From CAXRBC01 sp041158045 (GTDB lineage: Bacteria > Actinomycetota > Acidimicrobiia > Acidimicrobiales > Ilumatobacteraceae): DNA of 64,000 bases. The notes under the pieces were generated by a model. The model did not search any database, was not told where the DNA came from, and saw nothing but the letters and a program-made list of their open reading frames with translations. The stretch lies in assembly GCA_041158045.1 (NCBI GenBank), contig JBEBCD010000023.1:50634-114633 (forward strand). Reading direction: 5' to 3'. The position numbers were made by a program, and so were the translations under genes. Positions 7,581-15,860 of this stretch are shown one piece after another (within the stretch, counting starts at the first letter, position 1; each line of letters opens with the position of its first letter).

Positions 7581-8939
7581 GTGGAGCGCCGCATCTACGG
7601 CCTCGAGAACGAGTACGGCGTCACCTGCACGCTGCGCGGCCAGCGGCGGCTCAGCCCCGACGAGGTGGCGCGGTATCTCTTCCGCAAGGTCGTCTCGTGG
7701 GGCCGGTCGTCCAACGTGTTCCTCGAGAACGGCGCGCGCCTCTACCTCGACGTCGGGAGCCACCCCGAGTACGCCACGCCCGAGTGCGACTCGATCATGG
7801 ACTGCGTCGTGCACGACAAGGCGGGCGAGCGGATCCTGGAGGAGCTGCTCGACGGGGCGGAGCAGCGGCTGCGGGACGAGGGCATCCGCGGCACCATCTA
7901 CCTCTTCAAGAACAACGTGGATTCGGCCGGCAACAGCTACGGCTGCCACGAGAACTACCTCGTGTCCCGCGCCGACGACACGGAGCGCTACGCCGAGGTG
8001 CTCATCCCGTTCCTCGTGACGCGCCAGATCTACGCGGGCGCGGGACGCGTGCTCCAGACCGCGCGGGGGCCGATCTTCTCCATCGCGCAACGGGCGGAGC
8101 ACATCTGGGAGGGCGTGAGCTCCGCCACGACGCGCAGCCGCCCGATCATCAACACGCGCGACGAGCCGCACGCGGACGCCGAGAAGTACCGGCGCCTGCA
8201 CGTGATCGTCGGGGACTCCAACATGAGCGAGTACGCGACGTACCTCAAGCTCGCGAGCACGGCGTGCATCCTGCGGATGATGGAGGACGACTCGGTGACG
8301 CTCCGGGACTTCACGCTGGAGAACCCGACGCGGGCCATCCGCGAGATCAGCCACGACGTCACGTGCCGTCGCACGGTGCGCCTCGCCTCGGGCCGCGAGC
8401 TCTCGGCGCTCGACATGCAGCGGGAGTTCCTCGACAAGGCCCTCGCCTACGACGACCGCCACGGGTTCCCCGCCGAGGAGCGGCGCGGCCTCGAGATGTG
8501 GGAGCACTGCGTGACGACCCTCGAGAACGACCCGCTCAAGCTCGACCGCGAGGTCGACTGGGTGATGAAGCACAACCTCATCGAGGCCTTCCGCGAGCGC
8601 CACGGGCTGGCGCTCGACGACGCCCGCGTCGCGCTGCTGGATCTGCAGTACCACGACATCCGCCGCTCGCGCGGGGTGTACGAGCGGATGGTCCGCGCGG
8701 GCCGCGCCGAGGTGCTCTGCGACGACGCGGCCGTCGAGGCGGCGAGGCGGCAGCCCCCGCAGACCACCCGCGCGAGGCTCCGCGGCGAGTTCATCCGCCG
8801 CGCCAAGGAGCGCAAGCGCGACTACACGGTGGACTGGGTCCACCTCAAGGTCAACGACCAGGCGCAGCGCACCGTGCTCTGCAAGGACCCGTTCCGCAGT
8901 CGCGACGAACGGGTCGACAAGCTCATCGCGTCGCTCTAG
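7581..8939 (+). CDS. pafA: Pup-protein ligase PafA
   Basis: The only ligase of the pupylation pathway: it activates the Pup C-terminal glutamate with ATP and joins it to substrate lysines. The 452-residue product begins with RRIYGLENEYGVTCT, the glutamate-synthetase-like metal/ATP strand. LYLDVGSHPEYATPEC carries the catalytic aspartate (D57 with this start), and the central NNVDSAGNSYGCHEN block is shared with Dop. It lacks the Dop insertion. The GTG after TAGGTT is preferred to an upstream TTG. In mycobacteria pafB and pafC follow; here they are absent and lepB follows. Confidence 0.95.
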   Translation: MERRIYGLENEYGVTCTLRGQRRLSPDEVARYLFRKVVSWGRSSNVFLENGARLYLDVGSHPEYATPECDSIMDCVVHDKAGERILEELLDGAEQRLRDEGIRGTIYLFKNNVDSAGNSYGCHENYLVSRADDTERYAEVLIPFLVTRQIYAGAGRVLQTARGPIFSIAQRAEHIWEGVSSATTRSRPIINTRDEPHADAEKYRRLHVIVGDSNMSEYATYLKLASTACILRMMEDDSVTLRDFTLENPTRAIREISHDVTCRRTVRLASGRELSALDMQREFLDKALAYDDRHGFPAEERRGLEMWEHCVTTLENDPLKLDREVDWVMKHNLIEAFRERHGLALDDARVALLDLQYHDIRRSRGVYERMVRAGRAEVLCDDAAVEAARRQPPQTTRARLRGEFIRRAKERKRDYTVDWVHLKVNDQAQRTVLCKDPFRSRDERVDKLIASL

Positions 8940-8950
8940 GCGACCGTCGT

Positions 8951-8956
8951 TACGAT
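8951..8956 (+). promoter_or_regulatory. -10 element of lepB (leaderless)
   Basis: TACGAT exactly six bases before the lepB ATG, in the 23-base gap after pafA. Confidence 0.55.
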
Positions 8957-8962
8957 GCCCCG

Positions 8963-9529
8963 ATGATGCGCCGGACCGCGCTCGCGCAGGCGCGCGAATG
9001 GAGCACCGTGGTGTTCGTGGCCGTCGTGGTGGCGGCGCTGGTGCGCACCTTCGTCTTCCAGCAGTTCTACATCGCGGGCCCGAGCATGGAGACGACGCTC
9101 GCGGGCGACGACAGGGTCCTCGTGAACAAGCTCGCGTTGCGCATGGGCGACGTCGGTCGCGGCGACGTCGTGGTCTTCGACCGCGTCACGACCAACGGCT
9201 CCGCCGTGCAGCACGACGACCTCATCAAGCGCGTGATCGCGCTGTCCGGCGAGACCGTGGAGATCCGCGGATGCACCGTGCGGGTGGACGGGCGCGAGCT
9301 CCCCGAGCCGTGGCTGCCGGCCGCCGACGCGTCCCAGGACGACCTCGTCGCGCGCTGCGGCCAGCCCGACATGGACCCCGTGCGCGTGCCCGACGGCTCG
9401 GTCTTCCTCATGGGCGACAACCGCCCGATGTCGTTCGACAGCCGTCAGTTCGGTCCCGTGGCGCTCGATGCGGTCGTCGGCGAGGCGTTCGTCGTCATCT
9501 GGCCCCCGAGCCACTGGTCGGGTCTCTAG
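8963..9529 (+). CDS. lepB: Signal peptidase I
   Basis: A 188-residue type I signal peptidase that cleaves Sec and Tat signal peptides. One N-terminal membrane anchor (about 14-33) is followed by the catalytic Ser41 in GPSMETTL, the general base Lys89 in LIKRVIAL and the signature GDNRPMSFDSRQFG near the end. The extracytoplasmic domain is short, as in Gram-positive enzymes, with an insertion containing two cysteines. The 3' end overlaps the antisense GDPD gene by 35 bases. A tat operon follows close by, so export genes cluster here. Confidence 0.93.
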   Translation: MMRRTALAQAREWSTVVFVAVVVAALVRTFVFQQFYIAGPSMETTLAGDDRVLVNKLALRMGDVGRGDVVVFDRVTTNGSAVQHDDLIKRVIALSGETVEIRGCTVRVDGRELPEPWLPAADASQDDLVARCGQPDMDPVRVPDGSVFLMGDNRPMSFDSRQFGPVALDAVVGEAFVVIWPPSHWSGL

Positions 9530-10265
9530 GGTCGCGCGTCCCGTCGCGACCGTCCACGAGGCGGTCCGGCCAGTCGCCGTGGAGCGCGTCGCACCCCGCG
9601 TCGAGCAGGGCGCGGGCCTGGTGGGCGAATCGCACGTCCCACGCGATGGCCTCGAGACCGAAGCGGTGGGCGAGGGCGACGAGACCGCCCGTCCAGTCGT
9701 CGCGGTGCATCGAGACGGCCGCGACGCCGGCGTCCGCCACGAGGGCGAAGCGGCGCTCCGGCCCCTCGGCCATCCGCCCGAGGCGCTCCGAGTGCACGAT
9801 GCGCGGACCGTCGCCCGCAGGGGAGTGCGCGGCGACGCGCCCCACCCACGCCGTGCAGGTGGCGGGCTCGGGATGGCACAGCCATGTGCGCGCGGCGAGT
9901 CCGGGCACGCCGGCGACGCCCGAGAGGAGCGGGTCGAGTGCCGCCGGGTCCCGCACGTCGACGCTGAGGTGGCGCCGTCCCCACGGGAGTGCGAGCAGCG
10001 CGTCGAGCGACGGCACGTCGCCCGGCAGGTCGGCGCGCGCCATGGTCGCGACCGCGCGTCTGCGCAGGCCGTGGCGCACGGTGCCGTCGTGCAGCAGCAC
10101 GACCTCGCCGTCTCGCGTGCACCACGCATCGGTCTCGATGCCCGTCGCGCCGAGCGCCGCCGCGAGTCGGAACGCCTCGATCGTGTTGGCCGGCGCATGA
10201 CCGCTGGCGCCGCGGTGCGCGAAGAGGATCGGCTCCGCGCGGGGCGCGGCGATCGGGCTGCGCAC
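9495..10265 (-). CDS. Glycerophosphodiester phosphodiesterase
   Basis: A 256-residue GDPD-family TIM barrel hydrolysing deacylated phospholipid diesters to glycerol 3-phosphate and an alcohol. The catalytic set is present: AHRGASGHAPANT (His and Arg of HRG), GIETDAW (E and D metal ligands) and VVLLHD (second catalytic His). No signal peptide is seen, so it is probably cytoplasmic. The GTG start lies six bases after a TAGCAT box in a 48-base divergent region shared with tatB. It overlaps the end of lepB tail to tail. A second GDPD gene lies at 39353. Confidence 0.9.
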   Translation of the reverse strand: MRSPIAAPRAEPILFAHRGASGHAPANTIEAFRLAAALGATGIETDAWCTRDGEVVLLHDGTVRHGLRRRAVATMARADLPGDVPSLDALLALPWGRRHLSVDVRDPAALDPLLSGVAGVPGLAARTWLCHPEPATCTAWVGRVAAHSPAGDGPRIVHSERLGRMAEGPERRFALVADAGVAAVSMHRDDWTGGLVALAHRFGLEAIAWDVRFAHQARALLDAGCDALHGDWPDRLVDGRDGTRDPRDPTSGSGAR

Positions 10266-10313
10266 GCGACGATGCTACGGAGAGCGCGCGGGCCCCGCCC
10301 GTAGACTGCGCGC
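10266..10313. promoter_or_regulatory. Divergent leaderless promoters for GDPD and tatB
   Basis: This 48-base region carries TAGCAT on the minus strand (10272-10277), six bases from the GDPD start, and TAGACT on the plus strand (10302-10307), six bases from the tatB start. No ribosome binding sites are needed or seen. Confidence 0.6.
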
Positions 10314-10700
10314 GTGTTCAACATGTCGGGGACCGAGGTCATGGTCCTCCTCGTGCTGGGGTTGGTCGTGCTCGGACCGGAGAAGCTGCCCGACGCGATC
10401 CGTCGGGTGGGACACCTCTACGGCGAGCTCAAGCGCATGTCGAGCGGCGTGCAAGGCGACCTGCGCCGCGCGCTCGACGAGCCGATGCGCGAGCTGCGCG
10501 GCACCGCCGAGAGCGCGCGCAGCATGGTCAAGGAGGCGACGTCGCCCTTCGCCGGCGCGGTGATGAGCGCCGCGCCCGCGATGCGGGGGACGGCGGAGAC
10601 GCCGGCCGCCGCGCCCGAGGCCGCCGCTCCCGAGGCCGCCGCGCCCGAGCCCGCGCCGATCGTGGAGCCGAGCGAGCACGCGATCGACGACGTCGACTGA
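10314..10700 (+). CDS. tatB: Sec-independent protein translocase subunit TatA/TatB type
   Basis: A 128-residue protein with the Tat A/B plan: a very short periplasmic N-terminus, one membrane helix (VMVLLVLGLVVLGPEKLP, about residues 9-26) with the hinge GPEKLP, an amphipathic helix (about 28-50) and a long Ala/Pro/Glu-rich tail containing repeated APEAAAPEAA units. The tail length and the partner tatC immediately downstream favour TatB over TatA. It helps recognise twin-arginine signal peptides and moves folded proteins across the membrane. The GTG start follows TAGACT by six bases. Confidence 0.82.
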   Translation: MFNMSGTEVMVLLVLGLVVLGPEKLPDAIRRVGHLYGELKRMSSGVQGDLRRALDEPMRELRGTAESARSMVKEATSPFAGAVMSAAPAMRGTAETPAAAPEAAAPEAAAPEPAPIVEPSEHAIDDVD

Positions 10701-10701
10701 C

Positions 10702-11487
10702 ATGGGGATCCTGGGGGCGCGCCGCGCCGCGACCGCCGACGGCACGATGTCGTTGCTCGACCACCTCGCCGAGCTGCGCCAGCGCCTCGTGCGCTCGGTG
10801 CTCGCGGTCGGTCTCGGCGCCGCCGGCATCCTCGTCTTCTACGACCCCGTGCTGGAGTTCCTCACCCGTCCGTATCGCGACCTCTGCGCCGACCGCCCGG
10901 AGTTCGGCTGCGACGGCACGCTGTTCGCGCTCGGACCGCTCGACGGGCTCTCGGCGCGCATGCGGATCGCGGGCTACGGCGGGCTCGTGCTGGCGCTGCC
11001 GGTCCTGCTTTGGCAGGTCTGGCGCTTCGTGGTGCCCGCGCTCACGCGCAAGGAGCGCCGCTGGACGGTGCCGTTCATCGTCTCGGCCGCCGTGCTCTTC
11101 CTCGGCGGCTGCAGCCTCGCCTACTGGACCCTCGCGCGGGCCCTCGAATTCCTCATCGCGTGGTCGGGCACCGACGTCGAGCAGGCCTTCCAGATCACCA
11201 AGTACGTGAGCCTGGTCGTCCTGATGGTGCTGTCGTTCGGCGTCGGCTTCCTCTCGCCCCTCCTCATCGTCTTCCTCCAGCTCGCCGGCATCGTCACCCC
11301 GCGCGGTCTCGTGCGCCAGTGGCGATACGCGATCGTGGTGATCTTCTTCGTGGCGGCGGTCATCACCCCGAGCGGCGACCCGATCACGCTCTCGGCGCTC
11401 GGCGTGCCGCTCACGGTGCTCTACTTCCTCGCCGCCCTCGTCGGATGGCTGCTCACGCGCCGCCGCGCGGTCGAGGACCCCGCCTGA
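10702..11487 (+). CDS. tatC: Sec-independent protein translocase TatC
   Basis: A 261-residue polytopic protein with about six membrane helices. It starts with the family block MSLLDHLAELRQRLVRS, has the LPVLLWQVWRFVVPAL segment after the second helix, and carries ITPSGDPITL before the last helices. TatC is the receptor for twin-arginine signal peptides. The ATG follows the tatB stop by one base, so the two are coupled. The end overlaps or abuts the helicase gene. Confidence 0.94.
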   Translation: MGILGARRAATADGTMSLLDHLAELRQRLVRSVLAVGLGAAGILVFYDPVLEFLTRPYRDLCADRPEFGCDGTLFALGPLDGLSARMRIAGYGGLVLALPVLLWQVWRFVVPALTRKERRWTVPFIVSAAVLFLGGCSLAYWTLARALEFLIAWSGTDVEQAFQITKYVSLVVLMVLSFGVGFLSPLLIVFLQLAGIVTPRGLVRQWRYAIVVIFFVAAVITPSGDPITLSALGVPLTVLYFLAALVGWLLTRRRAVEDPA

Positions 11488-14048
11488 CGACCGACGCCGG
11501 CCGCCTCGAGGCGCTGCGCGCCCGTTACGGCTTCGCGCTCGACGACTTCCAGGTCCGCGCCCTCGACGCCCTCGCGGCGGGCGAGTCGGTGCTCGTCGCC
11601 GCACCGACCGGGTCCGGCAAGACCGTGGTGGCGGAGTGCGCCATCGACGACGCCCTCGCGCGCGGCGAGCGCGCCTTCTACACCGCGCCGATCAAGGCGC
11701 TGTCCAACCAGAAGTACCACGATCTCGTCGCCCGGCTCGGGGCCGGGACGGTCGGTCTGCTCACGGGGGATCGCAGCGTCAACGCGGGCGCGCCGGTCGT
11801 CGTGATGACGACCGAGGTACTGCGCAACATGATCTACGCCTCCTCGGACGCGCTGGGACGCCTCGGCGTCGTGGTGCTCGACGAGGTGCACTTCATCCAG
11901 GACGCCTATCGCGGCCCCGTGTGGGAGGAGGTCATCATCCACCTCGAGCCCGAGGTGCGGCTCGTCTGCCTGTCCGCGACGGTGTCGAACGCCGACGAGG
12001 TGGCGGAGTGGCTGACCCTCGTGCGGGGCCCCACGCGGGCGATCGTGGAGTCGCGCCGGCCGGTGGAGCTGCGGCACCACTTCGCCCTCGGCGATCGTGC
12101 CAGCCACGAGGTGCGGCTGTACGACACCCTCGTCGACGGGCGTCCCAACGCCCGGGCGGCCGAGCGAGCCGGAGCGCGCACGGGTGACGGGAGACGACGA
12201 CGTGCCTTCGCTCCCAACCGTCTCGAGATGGCCGATGTGCTCGTCGCGGAGGACATGCTGCCCGCCATCGTCTTCATCTTCAGCCGCGCCCAGTGCGACG
12301 AGGCCGCCGAGACGTGTCGGCGGGCGGGGCTGCGCCTCACCGACGCCGACGAGCGCGCCGAGATCGTCCGACTCGTGGACGAGGGCACGTCGACGCTGGC
12401 CGAGGACGACCTCGCGGCGCTCGGTTTCAGCCGGTTCGCCGACCAGCTGGAGTCGGGCATCGCGGCCCACCATGCCGGCATGGTGCCGGCCTTCAAGGAG
12501 GTGGTGGAGCGCTGCTTCGCGGCCGGCCTGGTGAAGCTCGTCTTCGCCACCGAGACGCTCGCGGTGGGGCTCAACATGCCGGCGCGCGCCGTCGTCATCG
12601 AGAAGCTGTCCAAGTACACGGGCGACCACCACGAGATGCTCCGGCCCTACGAGTACGCGCAACTCACGGGACGGGCCGGGCGCCGCGGCATCGACGTGGT
12701 GGGACACGCGATCTCGCTGTGGAATCCCTACGTGTCCTTCGATCAGGCGGCCGCGCTCGCGGCCAGCCGGTCGTTCCGCCTCCAGTCGGCGTTCCGTCCG
12801 ACGTGCAACATGGCGGCCAACCTCATCGCGACGCATTCGCGCGGCGAGGCCCATCATCTGCTCAACCTGTCGTTCGCCCAGTTCCAGTCCGGACGCGACG
12901 TGGTGGAGGTGCAGGCGCGCATCGCCCGACGGTCCCGCGAGCGGGACCGGCTGCGATCGCAGGCGCGCAGCCCCTACGGGGACCTCGAGGAGTACCGCAC
13001 CTCGGCGGGCGGCTCGCGCTCCGGGGGCGAGGTCGCCGAGGCGCTGCGGGCGCTGCGGCCGGGCGACGTCGTCGAGTTGCGGCGCGACGACCGCTCGACC
13101 TTCGCGGCGGTGGTGAGCACCGCACAGCGCGCGGGCGGGACGCGGCTCCAGGTGGTGGCCGCGTCCCGTGCCACGTCGTACGCGGGCGAGGACGACTTCG
13201 ACGAGCCGCCCGTGCCCCTCGCGCGCGTCGCACTGCCGGAGCCGTACGCGCCGACCTCGGAGCGCTTCGTGCGGGAGGTGGCCCAGCGCGTGGGCCGCCT
13301 CCGGCTCCGCCCCCGACCGGGTCGGGGACGAGCGGCGCGCCGCGGCGGGGACGCGCATCCCGTCGCCGCGGATCCCGACCTGCGGGCGCGGCTCCAGGCT
13401 GCGGAGTCGGCCGACCGCATCGACCGCGAGATCGGCGCGCTCGAGCGCCGCCTCGACGCCGGGCGGGAGTCGGTGCGCCGGCGATTCGACGACGTCGTCG
13501 CGCTGCTCGAGCGCCGCGGATGCGTCGACGGCTGGGCGCTCACGGACAAGGGTCGCGTGCTGGCCCGCGTCTTCCACGAGATGGACCTGCTCGTCGTCGA
13601 GGCGATCGCACGCGGACACCTCGACGGTCTCGACGCGCCCGAACTCGCGGCCCTCTGCAGCACCCTCGTCTACGAGGCCCGTGGCGCGGAGGAGCGCCCC
13701 GACCCACGCATGCCCACGGCGACGCTGCGGGCGCGCTGGCGCGACCTCTCCCGCACCGCACGGGAACTGCGGAGCGAATACGAGGCCCTCGGAGTGGGGA
13801 GCCTGCGGGAGCCCGATCCAGGGTTCGTGCCGCTCGCGCACGAGTGGGCCGCCGGCGCCGCGCTCGCCGACGTGCTCGAGGACGCCGAGCTCAGCGCCGG
13901 GGACTTCGTGCGCACCAGCAAGCAGCTCGCCGATCTGCTGCGCCAGGTGGCGCTCGTCGCCGGAGACGGCGGACTCCGTACCGTCGCGACCGACGCCGCC
14001 GCCGCCGTGGATCGCGGCATCGTCGCCTACGTCGGGGCCGGGGCGTGA
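11445..14048 (+). CDS. Ski2-like DEAD/DEAH RNA helicase (HelY type)
   Basis: A superfamily 2 helicase of about 860 residues. Motif I is APTGSGKT, motif II is DEVH (VVLDEVHFIQDAYRGP), motif III is LSATVSN, and motif VI is in GRAGRRGID; a DSHCT-type C-terminal domain ends the protein. Close relatives sit beside tatC in mycobacteria (helY). The start is uncertain: an in-frame ATG overlaps tatC by 43 bases, whereas homology to the family begins near a CTG at 11484 that overlaps the tatC TGA. I list the ATG but think the CTG is plausible. The likely role is RNA or DNA unwinding. Confidence 0.88.
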   Translation: MAAHAPPRGRGPRLTTDAGRLEALRARYGFALDDFQVRALDALAAGESVLVAAPTGSGKTVVAECAIDDALARGERAFYTAPIKALSNQKYHDLVARLGAGTVGLLTGDRSVNAGAPVVVMTTEVLRNMIYASSDALGRLGVVVLDEVHFIQDAYRGPVWEEVIIHLEPEVRLVCLSATVSNADEVAEWLTLVRGPTRAIVESRRPVELRHHFALGDRASHEVRLYDTLVDGRPNARAAERAGARTGDGRRRRAFAPNRLEMADVLVAEDMLPAIVFIFSRAQCDEAAETCRRAGLRLTDADERAEIVRLVDEGTSTLAEDDLAALGFSRFADQLESGIAAHHAGMVPAFKEVVERCFAAGLVKLVFATETLAVGLNMPARAVVIEKLSKYTGDHHEMLRPYEYAQLTGRAGRRGIDVVGHAISLWNPYVSFDQAAALAASRSFRLQSAFRPTCNMAANLIATHSRGEAHHLLNLSFAQFQSGRDVVEVQARIARRSRERDRLRSQARSPYGDLEEYRTSAGGSRSGGEVAEALRALRPGDVVELRRDDRSTFAAVVSTAQRAGGTRLQVVAASRATSYAGEDDFDEPPVPLARVALPEPYAPTSERFVREVAQRVGRLRLRPRPGRGRAARRGGDAHPVAADPDLRARLQAAESADRIDREIGALERRLDAGRESVRRRFDDVVALLERRGCVDGWALTDKGRVLARVFHEMDLLVVEAIARGHLDGLDAPELAALCSTLVYEARGAEERPDPRMPTATLRARWRDLSRTARELRSEYEALGVGSLREPDPGFVPLAHEWAAGAALADVLEDAELSAGDFVRTSKQLADLLRQVALVAGDGGLRTVATDAAAAVDRGIVAYVGAGA

Positions 14049-14650
14049 GCCCGGAGCGGGGACGCGACTGGGGCGCGCACGTGCCCGCACCCGACGGGCT
14101 GCGCTGGTGCGAGGACGACGCGGCGGCGTCCGTCGCCGTGGGGCAGTCGGTGGCCCCGGCGCTGCTCGCCATCCGGCGGTCCCGCATCGGCGCGTCGGTC
14201 GGGCGCACGGGCGCCCGGGAGTCGGCACGGATGCTCGCCACCCCGTGGGATGCGATGCGACTGCGCTTGCGGCTCGGCGGGGCGGTGCGCGACGTGACGG
14301 TGCTCGGGCGAGCGTGGATCGTGCGGCTCGCACCGCGCGGCGCCGCGTGGGTGATCGCGACGACGAGTCCGGTCGGGCGACTCGACCTGCACCCGCGCGC
14401 ACATCCCGCCGATGGCTGGCTCCACGTGCTGGAGATCTCCGCGGCGATGACGTGGCGCGAGCGCGTCGCGGGACTGGGCCGTGCGCGCCGGGGCGACCAC
14501 GTGCCGCACCCCGCGCTGCGCGCCACGCGCGCGACGCGGTGGTCGTCGGGGGAGGGCCGCGCCGTGGTCGTGGCCGACGGTCACTGGTGCGGCATCGCGG
14601 ACCACGTCGAGGCCGAGGTGCGTCCGGGCGCCTGCACGCTCCACTGGTGA
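14045..14650 (+). CDS. Stand-alone YegS/diacylglycerol-kinase C-terminal-like protein
   Basis: A 201-residue protein with no signal peptide. The second half resembles the beta-sandwich C-terminal domain of YegS/LCB5-type lipid kinases: a PRAHPADGWLHVLE strand, a helix with AGLGRARRGDHVPHPA, then a strand ending VVVADGHWCG and a closing VRPGACTL. The N-terminal kinase domain with its GGDGT motif is missing, so it should not phosphorylate lipids by itself; a lipid-binding or adaptor role is conjecture. The GTG start overlaps the helicase stop (GTGA). This fold assignment is by eye and moderately uncertain. Confidence 0.55.
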   Translation: MSPERGRDWGAHVPAPDGLRWCEDDAAASVAVGQSVAPALLAIRRSRIGASVGRTGARESARMLATPWDAMRLRLRLGGAVRDVTVLGRAWIVRLAPRGAAWVIATTSPVGRLDLHPRAHPADGWLHVLEISAAMTWRERVAGLGRARRGDHVPHPALRATRATRWSSGEGRAVVVADGHWCGIADHVEAEVRPGACTLHW

Positions 14651-14654
14651 GCCC

Positions 14655-14660
14655 TACACT
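14655..14660 (+). promoter_or_regulatory. -10 element of the M20 hydrolase gene (leaderless)
   Basis: TACACT exactly six bases before the GTG start at 14667, just after the preceding stop. Confidence 0.55.
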
Positions 14661-14666
14661 CGTCGC

Positions 14667-15860
14667 GTGGCGACGACGGAGGCGCTGAAGGAGCGGGCGA
14701 TCGCCGCGATCGACGCCATCGCCGACGACCTCGTCGAGGCCAGTCACTCGATCCACGCGCGGCCCGAGCTCAACTACGAGGAACACCACGCCCACCGCGT
14801 GCTCACCGAGATGCTGGGCGACGCCCGCCTCGCACCCGTGCGCGGCGCGTACGAGCTCCCGACGGCGTTCGAAGTGACCGCGGGCGGGATCGGGCCGACC
14901 GTCGCCGTGCTCTGCGAGTACGACGCGCTCCCGGGGATCGGCCACGGCTGCGGGCACAACATCATCGCGACGGCCGGCCTCGGCGCGGGGATCGCGCTCG
15001 CGTCCCTCGCGGAGGAGGCCGGCGGTCGCCTGCGGCTGCTCGGCACCCCGGCGGAGGAGGGCGGCGGCGGCAAGATCGAGATGGCACGGCGCGGGGCGTT
15101 CGCCGGCCTCGACGCGGCGATGATGATCCACCCCGCGGACGAGGACCACGCCAAGATGAGCGCGATCGCGATCCAGCAACTGTTCGTCCGCTACTCGGGG
15201 CGCGCGGCCCACGCGGCCACCTCGCCGGAGCGCGGGCAGAACGCCCTCGATGCCGCGGTGCTCGGGTACGTGCACGTCGCGGCGCTGCGGCAGCACATCC
15301 TGCCCACGGAGCGCATCCACGGGATCTTCACGCGCGCGGGGGAGAAGCCCAACATCGTGCCGGCCGAGACCGAGATGGACTGGTACGTGCGCTCGCCGAC
15401 CATCGAGAGCCTCCAGCCGCTCAAGGCGCGCGTCGCGGCGTGCCTCGAGTCGTCCGCGACGGCCACGGGCTGCACGGCGCACCTCGAGTGGCAGCCCAAC
15501 ACGTACGCCGACGTCGTCGACAACATGCCACTGCTCGCGGCCTACTGCGACAACTCGCGCCGCATCGGTCGGCACCTCACCACCGAGCACGTGGACGGCA
15601 CCGGCGGCTCGACCGACATGGGCAACGTGAGCTACCTCGTGCCCTCCATCCACCCGATGCTCGCGGTGGCCCCGGCGGGGGTGTCGCTGCACACCCCCGA
15701 GTTCGCCGAGCACGCGCGGGGAGCCGAGGGCGACCGCGCGGTCGTCGAGGGCGCCAAGATCATGGCGCTCACGGCCATCGACGTCTGGACGTCGGCGGAC
15801 CTGCGCGGACGGATGCGCGACGAGTTCGGCGACGGGCGCGTGCCCGACGGGGTCCTCTGA
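14667..15860 (+). CDS. M20-family amidohydrolase (AbgA/AbgB-like peptidase)
   Basis: A 397-residue metal-dependent amidohydrolase. The metal-binding blocks of the family are visible: HARPELNYEEHHAH near the start, EYDALPGIGHGCGHN (Asp and His ligands), TPAEEGGGGK (catalytic Glu pair), and a dimerisation domain with RYSGRAAHAATSPERGQNA. The substrate class is N-acyl or p-aminobenzoyl-glutamate-type amides; which one cannot be read from sequence. There is no signal peptide, so it is cytoplasmic. It has its own leaderless start and is followed immediately by the ThyX-like gene. Confidence 0.85.
   Translation: MATTEALKERAIAAIDAIADDLVEASHSIHARPELNYEEHHAHRVLTEMLGDARLAPVRGAYELPTAFEVTAGGIGPTVAVLCEYDALPGIGHGCGHNIIATAGLGAGIALASLAEEAGGRLRLLGTPAEEGGGGKIEMARRGAFAGLDAAMMIHPADEDHAKMSAIAIQQLFVRYSGRAAHAATSPERGQNALDAAVLGYVHVAALRQHILPTERIHGIFTRAGEKPNIVPAETEMDWYVRSPTIESLQPLKARVAACLESSATATGCTAHLEWQPNTYADVVDNMPLLAAYCDNSRRIGRHLTTEHVDGTGGSTDMGNVSYLVPSIHPMLAVAPAGVSLHTPEFAEHARGAEGDRAVVEGAKIMALTAIDVWTSADLRGRMRDEFGDGRVPDGVL

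Noticed and set aside
4275..8939. Dop and PafA as two copies of the same ligase
   Set aside because: The first has the longer insert between about residues 35 and 75 and the Dop-type VDHAHPEYS block; the second has the shorter PafA-type LDVGSHPEY block.
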